Source: Bacteroidaceae bacterium | Lineage (GTDB): Bacteria; Bacteroidota; Bacteroidia; Bacteroidales; Bacteroidaceae | Assembly (NCBI GenBank): GCA_900752815.1 | Contig: CAADWS010000011.1 | Span: forward strand, 1-64,000 | Length of the DNA: 64,000 bases | Direction of reading: 5' to 3' | Part shown: positions 40,190 through 49,346 of the stretch, one piece after another | Numbering within the stretch: the stretch's first letter is position 1 | Layout: each line of letters begins with the position of its first letter | Translations under genes and position numbers: made by a program | The notes under the pieces: model-generated | The model's database searches: none | What the model was told of the DNA's origin: nothing | Seen by the model: the letters and a program-made list of their open reading frames with translations, nothing else

Positions 40190-42901
40190 TCAGAACTTGA
40201 AACCGACATTGAAGAAGAAGTTGAAGGCATTGGCATAATAATACTTGGAGTTCTTGGAGAACTTGTATGCCTTGTTTTCACCCTTGCTGGCTTCGCCGCC
40301 ACTTTCCTTGTAATAGCTGTCGTCACGGTTCTGCTCATAACCGCCGGTGCGCAGGTTGCAGTTGTTCGTCACATTGTTCATAGAGAGATTGAGCGACAGG
40401 CTGCGGCCCTTGGGCAGGCGGATAAACTTGCCGATGGAAAGGTCGAGCATGAAGCCGCCGTCGAACTTCTCCTGCTCGGCAGCATACGATTTGACCACGT
40501 TGCCTTCCTGGTCGAAGAGCACCCCGCCGTTCTGCTCGAGTGTCGCCTTGTCCACGTCGAAAATCAGATTTCCGTTCGCATCAGTACCCGTAGCCGTATA
40601 GAAGTGGCCGGCCGTGCGGTAAGTGCTGTTCAGACGACGATACTGCGAGAAGCCCACATATACGCGGTCATAATAATTAAGGTTGGCCTCGAAGAACCAG
40701 CCGTCGATGTTGTAGTTCGCGCCCAGGCTGACAGCGGTCAGCGGCGTCCCGCTCACCCGCATGCCGTCGGCAATGACACGCAGCGGCATGGCTTCGCCCG
40801 TTACGGGGTTCTTGCACGTATTGAGCTTTTCTATCTGTGAGCCCAACATGCCCTCATAGCTGATTTGGGCAAACGGGTTGTTGACATACTTGGCATCGCT
40901 GAGCGTTCCGATAAGATTGAACGAGAGGTTGGAATTTACCTGATATTCAAAGGCGGCCTCCAGTCCGTAATGCTCCTTCGCGATTCCGTTCATCGTCAGG
41001 TAAGTAAAAGTGCTGTGCTGGTCGTTGTAGTAGGCCGTCTGCTCCACCTGGTCCATAAACCGGGTATAATATCCGGAAAGCTTTCCGGAGAAATTGCCGA
41101 GACGGAACTTATAGCTCAGTTCGCCGCTCAGAAGCGTTTCTACCGTCAGGTTGTCCACGAAATTATTGTGCAGACGCGGAGCCACGAAACTGTTGCGGGC
41201 CTGCGGTGCGCGGTTTTCAATACCTCCCGAAAGGGTAAGGATGTGATTGGCCACCGGACGATAGGTCAGCGTCAGCTGGTTGCCTCCTCCCAGGAAGTAG
41301 GCTGCACCACTCTTGCCGTAGGAATTGTCGGCCGCACGGCCGTTGCGCATCAGGCCTTCACGCTCCATCGACGTGCCCTCCAGATGTCCGGCCAGGTTGA
41401 CGCCGATTGGGCCGCGGTTGTGGTCGAACTGCAACCAGAGGCGGGCCTTGTTGACAAAGATATTGTAATTGTAGCCAAACTTGTCGCCTTCCGAAATCTG
41501 ACGGTTCGGATGGTTCAGGTCGTTCTGCGCCTCCTGGCTGTTGGGGCCGTAGTCGTTGGCTGCAAACTTGTCGATGTCGGTGTAGCGCGAACCGCCCAGC
41601 AGATCGTCCATCGTCTTGTAGTGCATGCCTTTCGTTGTGCTGAGCTGCAGACCCACCGCATATTTGTTGTAACTGTCGATTACCTTCGAGAAGGTGGAAC
41701 TGAGCCCGCCCATCAGCTGGTCGTTGTGACGGCGTTCCAGATAATAAAGGGCCTCGCCGCCCATTGCCTCATTCCGGCGGTTGACAAAATACATGCGGTC
41801 CCAGTTAATCTGACGGTTGGCCTCGCTGGAAGTCCAGTAATCCACCAGCGTGTTGTATTGTTCCAGATAATAGGAATGCTCCGCCAGATATTCGGGATTG
41901 TTGATTTCGGGGTCGTAAACGTCGAAGATGCTGGAGGGGAAATTCTTGTAATAATCGGGACGCGGGTCGTAGGCATCGCCGTTCCAGCCCAGGGCCGACG
42001 TACTGTAGTTGCTGTATTTCACGCCGGCGGCGGTCACCAGTTTGCGGTCATCGTCCATGTTCCAGTCCCAGGTGAGGATGGCCGTAGGTTCAAAGCTCTT
42101 CACCACCCTCGCATTACGCTTTTCTCCGTTCTGGAATCCCCAGTTAGGATTATAGTAGTGCGAGTTGGCCAGCCAGTAGGCTTCCTCGGTTGAAGCAGCC
42201 TGCTGCGCACGTTCCGTGGGCGACCCGAAAGTCACCAGCGAAAGGGAATGATTGTCGTTGAAACGTTTTTCGGCAGAAAGGAAATAACTGAGTGAATTGT
42301 AAAAGGTACCGTCAATAACGCCTTCGTTGGCCCACCGGTAACCGACAAGGCCGGCCAGCGCCCAACCATTGTCCATCAGTCCGGTTGAATAGGTGTACAT
42401 GCCTCGGGCCAGGTAGTTCCGGTTACAGCCGGAGAGCGTCAGCTTGGAGCCTTGGGCAAACTGACTGGCCCGCGTGTTGATACTGGTAGCCCCGCCTACC
42501 TGGGGCACTGTGAAAGAGTTGAATCCAAACCCTGCAACGCCTTCCTTGTTGCGAACGGCATCGTTCATGCCGCCAATCATGCCGTAGCTGAAACGTCCGC
42601 CCTCGGCGTCATTCAGCATCAGGCCGTTCATGAAGGTTTGTCCGTACATGTTGTCATAACCACGAACTCTGAAACGCATCGGACTGAACAGGTAGCCCAC
42701 CTCGGAAAGGTATGGATCGTCCTCCGGTCCGGTGTAGGACGATATCACCTGCGAAACGTCGTCATCCTCGTCCAGCTGTGATTCGGTAAAAGTAAAGTCA
42801 GAATTGTCATCCTGAACTTTTAGGGTGTCGGCCGGTTGCTGGGCATACGTTGCCGATGCAAAGCAACACGCCGTGGCCAATAGTTTTACACCTTTGTTCA
42901 T
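40190..42901 (-). CDS. TonB-dependent outer-membrane receptor
   Basis: This is a 903-residue protein with a signal peptide (MNKGVKLLATACCFASATYA). The plug region has FRVRGYDNMYGQTFMNGLMLNDAEGG and GGATSINTRASQFAQG, and the rest is a beta-barrel ending in the C-terminal aromatic FFFNVGFKF. It lacks the SusC-type carboxypeptidase-regulatory N-terminal domain and has no SusD partner. It is first in an operon with two lipoproteins and an endonuclease, so its likely cargo is a nucleic-acid breakdown product. This assignment is inference from context. Confidence 0.88.
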   Translation of the reverse strand: MNKGVKLLATACCFASATYAQQPADTLKVQDDNSDFTFTESQLDEDDDVSQVISSYTGPEDDPYLSEVGYLFSPMRFRVRGYDNMYGQTFMNGLMLNDAEGGRFSYGMIGGMNDAVRNKEGVAGFGFNSFTVPQVGGATSINTRASQFAQGSKLTLSGCNRNYLARGMYTYSTGLMDNGWALAGLVGYRWANEGVIDGTFYNSLSYFLSAEKRFNDNHSLSLVTFGSPTERAQQAASTEEAYWLANSHYYNPNWGFQNGEKRNARVVKSFEPTAILTWDWNMDDDRKLVTAAGVKYSNYSTSALGWNGDAYDPRPDYYKNFPSSIFDVYDPEINNPEYLAEHSYYLEQYNTLVDYWTSSEANRQINWDRMYFVNRRNEAMGGEALYYLERRHNDQLMGGLSSTFSKVIDSYNKYAVGLQLSTTKGMHYKTMDDLLGGSRYTDIDKFAANDYGPNSQEAQNDLNHPNRQISEGDKFGYNYNIFVNKARLWLQFDHNRGPIGVNLAGHLEGTSMEREGLMRNGRAADNSYGKSGAAYFLGGGNQLTLTYRPVANHILTLSGGIENRAPQARNSFVAPRLHNNFVDNLTVETLLSGELSYKFRLGNFSGKLSGYYTRFMDQVEQTAYYNDQHSTFTYLTMNGIAKEHYGLEAAFEYQVNSNLSFNLIGTLSDAKYVNNPFAQISYEGMLGSQIEKLNTCKNPVTGEAMPLRVIADGMRVSGTPLTAVSLGANYNIDGWFFEANLNYYDRVYVGFSQYRRLNSTYRTAGHFYTATGTDANGNLIFDVDKATLEQNGGVLFDQEGNVVKSYAAEQEKFDGGFMLDLSIGKFIRLPKGRSLSLNLSMNNVTNNCNLRTGGYEQNRDDSYYKESGGEASKGENKAYKFSKNSKYYYANAFNFFFNVGFKF

Positions 42902-43105
42902 ATATACAAAAATATAGATTAGAAGATTTGCGGACTTTCTTCAGGCAAGTGCCGGAACAAGCCTCTGGCAGTCCGATAGCCCGGGAACCGGCTCTTCCTG
43001 ATTTTTCCCGTTTCCGAACTGCTGCGGCCACCGACGGAGTTCCTTTCTCCCTGCTCCGGCATCCACAGATTCATACAGACAAGTCGCCACCTGCCTTTTC
43101 TTTTG

Positions 43106-43113
43106 CAAAACTA
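43106..43113 (-). promoter_or_regulatory. -7 element (TAGTTTTG) for the receptor operon
   Basis: The minus strand reads TAGTTTTG about 205 bp before the receptor start, inside an AT-rich patch with an inverted CCTGC/GCAGG pair. The spacer 42902-43421 is the divergent control region for the operon and the EEP gene; no coding sequence is supported in it. Confidence 0.45.
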
Positions 43114-43421
43114 ATTAAAAAAGCAGGTCCATAGCATAGAAATGTAAATGTTTTTGAATTTAGCAGGCTAATTCGGGGATATTCTCGTTTTTTTTTCGGA
43201 ATTTTGTTGCATCGGAACGCACTCATACTTTGGCAGCAAGCCGGAAAAGAGTCAGGCGGTACCTGCTCCGCCCCTGCTGCGCGACACGCCGGTCTGCTCC
43301 TCCGGACTCTTCGGCGCCCCGCCGCAGACTGCGGCAAGCCAATCTCTCCGGTTTCCGCTGTCCTCATACCTATAATAAAAAACAGATTCGACTCAGAAAC
43401 CCGTTTCAGTAAATACACAAT

Positions 43422-44540
43422 ATGAAAAGAATCACCTTATCGCTCATCGCTCTCGTGTTCGCTTTCTGCGTACAGGCACAGTCGGCTTCCGAAAAGCGCT
43501 ATGCGCTCTATGGCGTCGCCTTTTACAATCTGGAGAACCTGTTTGACACCATTCATGACAGCAGCAAGAACGACTACGAGTACCTGCCCGAAGGCAGCAT
43601 GAAGTGGGGTACGCAGAAGTACACCGCCAAGTTGAAGAACATGTCGAAGGTGCTCGCCGAGCTCTGTCTCGACAAGCTCCCCCAAGGTGCAGCCGTCGTC
43701 GGTGTATCGGAGGTGGAGAACAGCCGGGTGCTTGAAGACCTTCTGCGGCAACCGGCCCTTGCTGCCCGCGGCTGGAAATACGTGCACCACGAAGGGCCCG
43801 ACCGCCGTGGCGTCGACTGCGCATTCTTCTATAACCCGAAGATGTTCCGGCTGGAAAGCAGCATGCTCGTGCCCTTCTACTACCTGGATGAAAAGCAACC
43901 CGACGTTGACCTCGGATTCACCGTAGGCCCCGACCGCAAAGTGGTGGCCAGCACCGATTTCCTGCGCGGCGACACCGCCTACATCACCCGCGGTTTCCTC
44001 GTGGTGAGCGGCTATCTGGGCGGAGAGAAAATGCATTTCATCGTCAACCACTGGCCTTCGCGCGCTGCCGCCAGCAAGGCCCGCGAACGCGCCGGCTACC
44101 AGGTATACCACCTCAAGGAAGCGCTGCTGGCACAGGACCCGGGCTCCAAAATCGTCATCATGGGCGACATGAACGACGACCCGGCCAACAAAAGCATGAC
44201 GCGCGAGCTGAAATGCAAGAACAAGCTGGAGGACGTCAAGGACGAGCACGACCTGTACAACCCCTGGTGGGACATGCTCTACAAGACCGGACAGGGCTCG
44301 CTCCGCTACCGCGGAAAATGGAATCTCTTCGACCAGATTGTCTTCAGCGGCAACCTCATCGGAAAGGACCGTTCCACGCTCAAATTCTACCGCAACGAGG
44401 TGTTCCTGCGCGACTATCTCTTCCAGCGTGAAGGCCGCTACAAGGGCAATACCCACCGCACACACGCCGGCGGCGTATGGCTCAACGGATACAGCGACCA
44501 CCTCCCCACTCTCATTTACCTGATCAAAGAAGCAAACTAA
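43422..44540 (+). CDS. Secreted endonuclease/exonuclease/phosphatase family protein
   Basis: This 372-residue protein has a signal peptide [20 protein letters not shown]. The EEP fold motifs appear in order: [19 protein letters not shown] (metal-binding Glu), [20 protein letters not shown] (catalytic His), [11 protein letters not shown] (Asp-Asn) and YSDHLPTL (Asp-His). The family cleaves phosphodiester or phosphomonoester bonds in nucleic acids or other substrates. It is divergent from the TonB receptor operon that includes another nuclease, suggesting joint nucleic-acid scavenging. hisS follows after 5 bp and is probably cotranscribed. Confidence 0.88.
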   Translation: MKRITLSLIALVFAFCVQAQSASEKRYALYGVAFYNLENLFDTIHDSSKNDYEYLPEGSMKWGTQKYTAKLKNMSKVLAELCLDKLPQGAAVVGVSEVENSRVLEDLLRQPALAARGWKYVHHEGPDRRGVDCAFFYNPKMFRLESSMLVPFYYLDEKQPDVDLGFTVGPDRKVVASTDFLRGDTAYITRGFLVVSGYLGGEKMHFIVNHWPSRAAASKARERAGYQVYHLKEALLAQDPGSKIVIMGDMNDDPANKSMTRELKCKNKLEDVKDEHDLYNPWWDMLYKTGQGSLRYRGKWNLFDQIVFSGNLIGKDRSTLKFYRNEVFLRDYLFQREGRYKGNTHRTHAGGVWLNGYSDHLPTLIYLIKEAN

Positions 44541-44545
44541 GAAAT

Positions 44546-45949
44546 ATGGTACAGAAACCCAGCATTCCGAAAGGAACGCGCGACTTCGGAGCCATCGAAA
44601 TGGCCCGACGCAACTACATTTTCGACACCATCCGCAGTGTCTATGCCCTCTACGGCTTCCGGCAGATTGAAACGCCGGCCATGGAAAACCTCTCCACCCT
44701 GATGGGAAAGTATGGAGAAGAAGGCGACAAGCTCCTGTTCAAAATCCTGAATTCCGGCGACTTCAAGGGGGCGGTCAGCACGGAGGAATACATAGAAAAG
44801 ACTTCGGCACAACTGGCCCCGCGCTTCTCGGAAAAGGGACTGCGCTACGACCTCACGGTGCCCTTTGCCCGCTACGTCGTGCAGCACCGCGAAGAGCTGC
44901 AGATGCCGTTCAAGCGCTACCAGATACAGCCCGTATGGCGGGCCGACCGACCGCAAAAGGGCCGCTACCGCGAATTCTACCAGTGTGACGCCGACGTTGT
45001 CGGCTCCGACTCTCTCCTCAACGAGGTGGAACTCATGCAGATTGTCGACGAGGTGTTCACCCGCTTCGGCATCCGCGTCCGCATCAAAATCAACAACCGG
45101 AAAATCCTCAGCGGCATTGCCGAAATCATCGGTGCGGCCGACAAGATTGTCGACATCACCGTAGCCATCGACAAACTCGACAAAATCGGACTTGACAAGG
45201 TGAACGAGGAACTGCGGGCCGTGGGACTCAGCGAAGAAGCTGTCGGGAAACTCCAGCCCATCATCAGCCTCAGCGGCACCAACGCAGAAAAACTCCAGAC
45301 CATGCGCACCGCGCTGGCTGCCAGCGAAACGGGCATACAGGGATGCGACGAAGTGGAATACGTGCTCCGCACGCTGGGCTGCCTCGACAGCGACGGCGAA
45401 TGGAGCGATGCAACTCCCGACGGCTGCCAGCTCCACAACCCCATTGAGCTTGACCTCACGCTGGCCCGCGGACTCAACTACTACACGGGCTGCATCTTCG
45501 AGGTTAAGGCCATCGACGTAGCCATCGGCTCCATCACCGGCGGCGGACGCTACGACAACCTGACGGGCATCTTCGGCTTGCCCGGCCTCAGCGGTGTGGG
45601 CATCTCCTTCGGCGCCGACCGCATTTACGACGTGCTCAACCAGCTTGACCTCTATCCCGACGCCGCCGTCACCGGCACGCGCCTGCTCTTCATCAACTTC
45701 GGCGAAAAGGAAGCCGCCCACTGCCTGCGCCTCGCCGCTGCCGCCCGCCGGGCCGGCATCGCCACAGAGGTGTTCCCCGACGCCGTGAAGATGAAAAAGC
45801 AGATGGCCTATGCCAACGCACAGCAGATTCCGTTCGTTGCGCTCGTCGGCGAAAACGAAATGGAGCAGAACGTTGTCAGCATCAAGAACATGCAGACCGG
45901 CGAACAGCAAACGCTGACGCTCGAAGCCCTGATTGAAGCTGTACGATAA
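44546..45949 (+). CDS. hisS: Histidyl-tRNA synthetase
   Basis: This 467-residue class II synthetase charges tRNA-His. [20 protein letters not shown] is the normal start; [39 protein letters not shown] (motif 2), [15 protein letters not shown] and [12 protein letters not shown] are diagnostic. The last ~95 residues are the anticodon-binding domain. An upstream extension of 23 codons overlaps the EEP gene and was rejected. Confidence 0.97.
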   Translation: MVQKPSIPKGTRDFGAIEMARRNYIFDTIRSVYALYGFRQIETPAMENLSTLMGKYGEEGDKLLFKILNSGDFKGAVSTEEYIEKTSAQLAPRFSEKGLRYDLTVPFARYVVQHREELQMPFKRYQIQPVWRADRPQKGRYREFYQCDADVVGSDSLLNEVELMQIVDEVFTRFGIRVRIKINNRKILSGIAEIIGAADKIVDITVAIDKLDKIGLDKVNEELRAVGLSEEAVGKLQPIISLSGTNAEKLQTMRTALAASETGIQGCDEVEYVLRTLGCLDSDGEWSDATPDGCQLHNPIELDLTLARGLNYYTGCIFEVKAIDVAIGSITGGGRYDNLTGIFGLPGLSGVGISFGADRIYDVLNQLDLYPDAAVTGTRLLFINFGEKEAAHCLRLAAAARRAGIATEVFPDAVKMKKQMAYANAQQIPFVALVGENEMEQNVVSIKNMQTGEQQTLTLEALIEAVR

Positions 45950-46184
45950 GCCTCATCCGGAGGGACGGACGCGGCCTGCCGCCGCAGTTCCCGACCTTCT
46001 CCCTCTTTTTATCCATAGCGGAGCGAAAAGACAGAACCTGGTTCTTTCTTCTCGCTCCCTTCATATCGGTTCGTCCCGGGGCGCATACCTGCGGATGCAG
46101 GCGGGCTCCACGGCAGCACCGCCTGCACCGGCCGGTTTCCCACCGCCGCCCTGCACAAAAGCACAGAAAACAAAAGAAACAACT

Positions 46185-47333
46185 ATGAATCATACACTGT
46201 CATCCCAACGCATCGTATGGCTCGACGCCGTTCGTCTGGTCGCCCTCTTTACCGTAGTGTGCTGCCACTGCACCGACACTTTCAACTTTATTCCGCCACA
46301 AATCACGAGCGGCACCGAGGAACTCAAGTTCTGGGGCGCCGTCTACGGAGCCCTGCTCCGGCCCTGCGTCCCGCTGTTCGTCATGATTACCGGAGCCCTG
46401 CTGCTGCCCGTCCGCCAGCCGGCCGGCCCTTTCTACCGCAAGCGCATCAGCCGCGTGTTCTGGCCCTTCCTCATCTGGAGCATCCTTTATGCCCTCTTCC
46501 CCTGGTTCACGGGAATCATCGGCTGCGAGCCTGACTTCATCCGCTACTTCTTCCCCTACAGCAGCGACGACATCCTGCGCCTGTCGTTCGACGTATCGCT
46601 GACCCACATCGGCCGTCTGCCGCTCAACTTCTCGCCCGTGGGCGTACACATGTGGTACATTTACATGCTCATCGGGCTCTATCTCTACCTCCCCATCTTC
46701 TCAGCCTGGGTCGAGAAAGCCAGCGAGCGGGCCAAGCTGTGGTTTCTTGCCGCCTGGGCCGTCACCACGCTGCTGCCCTACTACGTACAGCTGGCCGAGC
46801 CCTACCTGTGGGGCACCTGCTCGTGGAACCAGTTTGGCATGCTCTACTATTTCGCCGGCTTCAACGGCTATCTGCTGCTGGGCCACTACCTCCGCCACCA
46901 CGACTTCCCGCTGGGCCGCACGCTGGCCTTCGGAGTGCCCCTCTTCGCCGTGGGCTACGCCGTCACCTTCTTCGGTTTCCGCCACGTCACGTCGCTGCCC
47001 GAATACAGCGAAGAGCTGCTTGAACTGTTCTTTACCTACTGTTCGCTCAACGTGATCATGATGACGGTGCCCGTGTTCCTGCTGCTCAAGCACGTCAACA
47101 TCCGCTCCGCCGCCGTGCAGCGGTTGTTGGCCCATCTGACGGCCTGCGGCTTCGGCATCTACATGGTGCATTACTTCTTCGCCGGACCGTGTGTCCACCT
47201 GACGCGGGCCCTCGGCTGTCCGCTACCCCTGCAGCTGCCCTTGGCCGCCGCCATCGCCCTGGGTGCCTCCTGGATAGTAGTTGCTGCCCTGCGGCGCATC
47301 GCGGGACGCCGCAGCATTTATCTCATCGGGTAG
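46185..47333 (+). CDS. Acyltransferase 3 family membrane protein
   Basis: This is a 382-residue protein with about ten membrane segments. RIVWLDAVRLVALFTVVCCHCTD is the characteristic opening with the active-site His-Cys region, and RPCVPLFVMITGALLLPV, FYRKRISRVFWPFLIWSILY and GVHMWYIYMLIGLYLYLPIF are family signatures. These enzymes O-acetylate surface glycans or other extracytoplasmic acceptors. An 84-codon upstream extension is discarded because the membrane domain starts right after the ATG at 46185. The 45950-46184 spacer contains nothing else I recognise. Confidence 0.9.
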   Translation: MNHTLSSQRIVWLDAVRLVALFTVVCCHCTDTFNFIPPQITSGTEELKFWGAVYGALLRPCVPLFVMITGALLLPVRQPAGPFYRKRISRVFWPFLIWSILYALFPWFTGIIGCEPDFIRYFFPYSSDDILRLSFDVSLTHIGRLPLNFSPVGVHMWYIYMLIGLYLYLPIFSAWVEKASERAKLWFLAAWAVTTLLPYYVQLAEPYLWGTCSWNQFGMLYYFAGFNGYLLLGHYLRHHDFPLGRTLAFGVPLFAVGYAVTFFGFRHVTSLPEYSEELLELFFTYCSLNVIMMTVPVFLLLKHVNIRSAAVQRLLAHLTACGFGIYMVHYFFAGPCVHLTRALGCPLPLQLPLAAAIALGASWIVVAALRRIAGRRSIYLIG

Positions 47334-47373
47334 GCGCAGCACCAGTTTCCCCATCTTTTTCCTCCCGCAAGCG

Positions 47374-47421
47374 AAGCGGGGCAACGGCGTGGTTTCACTT
47401 CTCCACTCCGTTGCCCCGCTT
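47374..47421. terminator. Bidirectional hairpin between acyltransferase and aqpZ
   Basis: AAGCGGGGCAACGG (47374-47387) pairs exactly with CCGTTGCCCCGCTT (47408-47421). The genes on both sides end toward it. T tracts are short on both strands. Confidence 0.65.
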
Positions 47422-47455
47422 TGCTGCTATCCGCACCATGCGGCAGCACAAGACA

Positions 47456-48136
47456 TTAGTCCGACGGACCTATCACCCGCCAGATGCAGGCGGCAAGCAA
47501 AGCCCCCAAGAAGGGACCGACAATAAACAGCCACAACTGCGACAGCGCCGCACCACCCTCAAACAGGGCGGGACCGATGGAACGTGCCGGATTGACCGAC
47601 GTTCCCGTATAACGGATGCAAGCCAGATGCACCAGCACCAGCGAAAGGCCGATGGCCAGGCCCGCAAACTTGCCGGCCCCGCGCCGCTCGTCGGTCGTGC
47701 CGAGCACCACGAGCACAAATACCATCGTAAAGAACACCTCGGCCAGCAGTCCGCCCATGAGGCTCACCCCGGGCTGGCAGACATTGGCCCCCGTGCCGGC
47801 CACCGCGTCGCCGCTGCCCGTCGTAATCAGATAAAGAACGGCAGAACCGAGCACCGCACCAAGCACCTGAAACAGCATATATCCCAGGCCTTCCTTCATG
47901 CTCATGCGTCCCGAAAGCACCACTCCCAGCGTTATGGCCGGATTGATGTGGCAACCACTCGTGCCGCCGATGGTGTAGGCCATGGCGACGACTGCCAGTC
48001 CGAAAGCCAGCGCCGTGCCCACCACGGTGGAGGCGAAAGCCGGATCGGAAGCATTGCAACCCAGACTGACGGCTGTGCCGCAGCCCATCAGAACCAATAC
48101 CATGGTTCCTGTCATTTCTGCAAGATACTTTTTCAT
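47456..48136 (-). CDS. aqpZ: Aquaporin Z-type water channel
   Basis: This 226-residue six-helix channel has two NPA motifs, HINPAIT (N65) and SVNPARS (N182). Counting from these, the selectivity filter is F45, H170, T179 and R185, the same set as E. coli AqpZ (F43, H174, T183, R189). This is evidence for a water channel and against a glycerol facilitator. The start MKKYLAEMTGTMVLVLMGCG is standard. It has its own -7 element. Confidence 0.95.
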   Translation of the reverse strand: MKKYLAEMTGTMVLVLMGCGTAVSLGCNASDPAFASTVVGTALAFGLAVVAMAYTIGGTSGCHINPAITLGVVLSGRMSMKEGLGYMLFQVLGAVLGSAVLYLITTGSGDAVAGTGANVCQPGVSLMGGLLAEVFFTMVFVLVVLGTTDERRGAGKFAGLAIGLSLVLVHLACIRYTGTSVNPARSIGPALFEGGAALSQLWLFIVGPFLGALLAACIWRVIGPSD

Positions 48137-48188
48137 AACCCTCTGATTTATGTATTCAAACTATCTGTTTCAACCAACAGCACATTTG

Positions 48189-48196
48189 CAAAAATA
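48189..48196 (-). promoter_or_regulatory. -7 element (TATTTTTG) for aqpZ
   Basis: The minus strand reads TATTTTTG about 53 bp before the aqpZ start codon. Confidence 0.55.
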
Positions 48197-48362
48197 AAAA
48201 TCCCCGGCCAACTCGCCTACGGGAAAAGAAAAAATGTAGTGCGCATTAACACGACTTAACTCCGCACCCTGTTTCCACTGCCCGGCAGCCTCACTTCCCC
48301 GGCCGACGGGGGAAACGGCACCGCCGCCGACACCTCTCGCCACACCGCCTGCGGAAGGCCGG

Positions 48363-48451
48363 AAAACAGTCAGTACTTTAGAAAAAACTATCCTTACTTT
48401 AGAAAAAACAGTCAGTACTTTAGAAATTTCTAAAGTACTGACTGTTTTTTC
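48363..48451. repeat. 21-bp-period repeat array, copy 2
   Basis: Units start at 48367, 48388, 48409 and 48430. Units 1 and 3 begin CAGTCAGTACTTTAGA, unit 2 begins CTATCCTTACTTTAGA, and unit 4 is the exact inversion of unit 3. As a result 48402-48451 is a perfect 50-bp palindrome. It lies upstream of the aqpZ promoter and downstream of the lipocalin-like gene. Confidence 0.9.
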
Positions 48452-48502
48452 GGGCAGCCGTGGACCTTCCGCACCGGTCCGCCCCAACACCCCGCCAGGC
48501 AC

Positions 48503-48552
48503 AGAACCGGCTGCAACGGGGGCACTCCGCTCTCCCCGATGCAGCCGGTTCT
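48503..48552 (-). terminator. Hairpin after the lipocalin-like genes
   Basis: AGAACCGGCTGCA (48503-48515) pairs perfectly with TGCAGCCGGTTCT (48540-48552), 34 bp past the stop at 48587. No T tract follows on the minus strand, so its role as terminator is uncertain. Confidence 0.5.
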
Positions 48553-48586
48553 CCGGCGTTCCGGCAATTGGTATTCAGTCCATCCC

Positions 48587-49321
48587 TCAGGGCCGGGCCG
48601 CCACAGAAGCGTCGGACGTAAAGAGCAGGCGGCCGCGTCGCGTCACCAGCCAATGCCCTTCCTTCCGCTCCACCTGATACGTGTCGTCGTCCTCCACATT
48701 CCACACGGGGCTACCGTCGGGGCGCACACGGCGGTCGAGCACCACCGTGACTTCGGGCAAGAACACTTCCACCCGGGCCGAATCGGGGGCAAAGACCACA
48801 TAGCCGGCCAGTGTCGCCTCAGGGTCGGTAGCCGAATGCACACGTATCCCCTCCTCGAAGATGCGGATTTTCCGGTCCAGCACCTTTGAATAGGTATAAC
48901 CCATGGCCGCATCACTTCCGCCGATAGGGCCGGGGGCTTCCGCCGCCCGACGCACATACTGCCGCCGATAGCGGCCTTTGTTGACGGTCAGCGTATCGCT
49001 GTGCAGCGATACGACGTCAAAAGTATCGGCCACACTCAGCTGCGTTCCGCCGCGGACCACAGTCCCCGTCAGCACCAGTTGCTGGCAACTGCCTTTTGCG
49101 TTCTCCATGAGCTGCCAGCTGTCATAGTGCGGACCATTCTCGCCTACGGCAACTGCCTTTCCGCCACCGTTCAGCACCATGCCCTGCTCGCCGCCGGCCC
49201 GGCTTCCGGTCACTTCCACCCACCGGCCCTGCAGCTGCTCGTCCGTATAGGTTACGGCCGGCACGGCACACCCGGCCAGCAGCAGAACGGCTGTTGTCTG
49301 TATCATCATTCTTTTTTTCAT
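48587..49321 (-). CDS. Lipocalin-like lipoprotein, paralogue of the next gene
   Basis: This 244-residue protein has a lipobox ending in LLLAGC. The mature start LQGRWVEVTGSRAGGEQGMVLNGGGKAVAVGENGPHYDSWQ resembles the opening strands of lipocalin_4-like domains, and a second beta region (residues ~125-240) follows. The start MKKRMMIQTTAVLLLAGC is preferred over an ATG four codons earlier. It lies 25 bp after 49347-50507, which has the same N-terminal domain. No function is assigned. Confidence 0.65.
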   Translation of the reverse strand: MKKRMMIQTTAVLLLAGCAVPAVTYTDEQLQGRWVEVTGSRAGGEQGMVLNGGGKAVAVGENGPHYDSWQLMENAKGSCQQLVLTGTVVRGGTQLSVADTFDVVSLHSDTLTVNKGRYRRQYVRRAAEAPGPIGGSDAAMGYTYSKVLDRKIRIFEEGIRVHSATDPEATLAGYVVFAPDSARVEVFLPEVTVVLDRRVRPDGSPVWNVEDDDTYQVERKEGHWLVTRRGRLLFTSDASVAARP

Positions 49322-49346
49322 AGTTGTCATCAAGTCGGCTGATTCT

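Noticed and set aside
40190..42901. SusC-type glycan transporter
   Set aside because: The receptor lacks the SusC N-terminal extension and has no SusD neighbour; its operon partners are a nuclease and DUF5689/choice-of-anchor J lipoproteins.
48363..48451. CRISPR array
   Set aside because: Units are contiguous 21-mers with no unique spacers, only four units, and no cas genes in the window.
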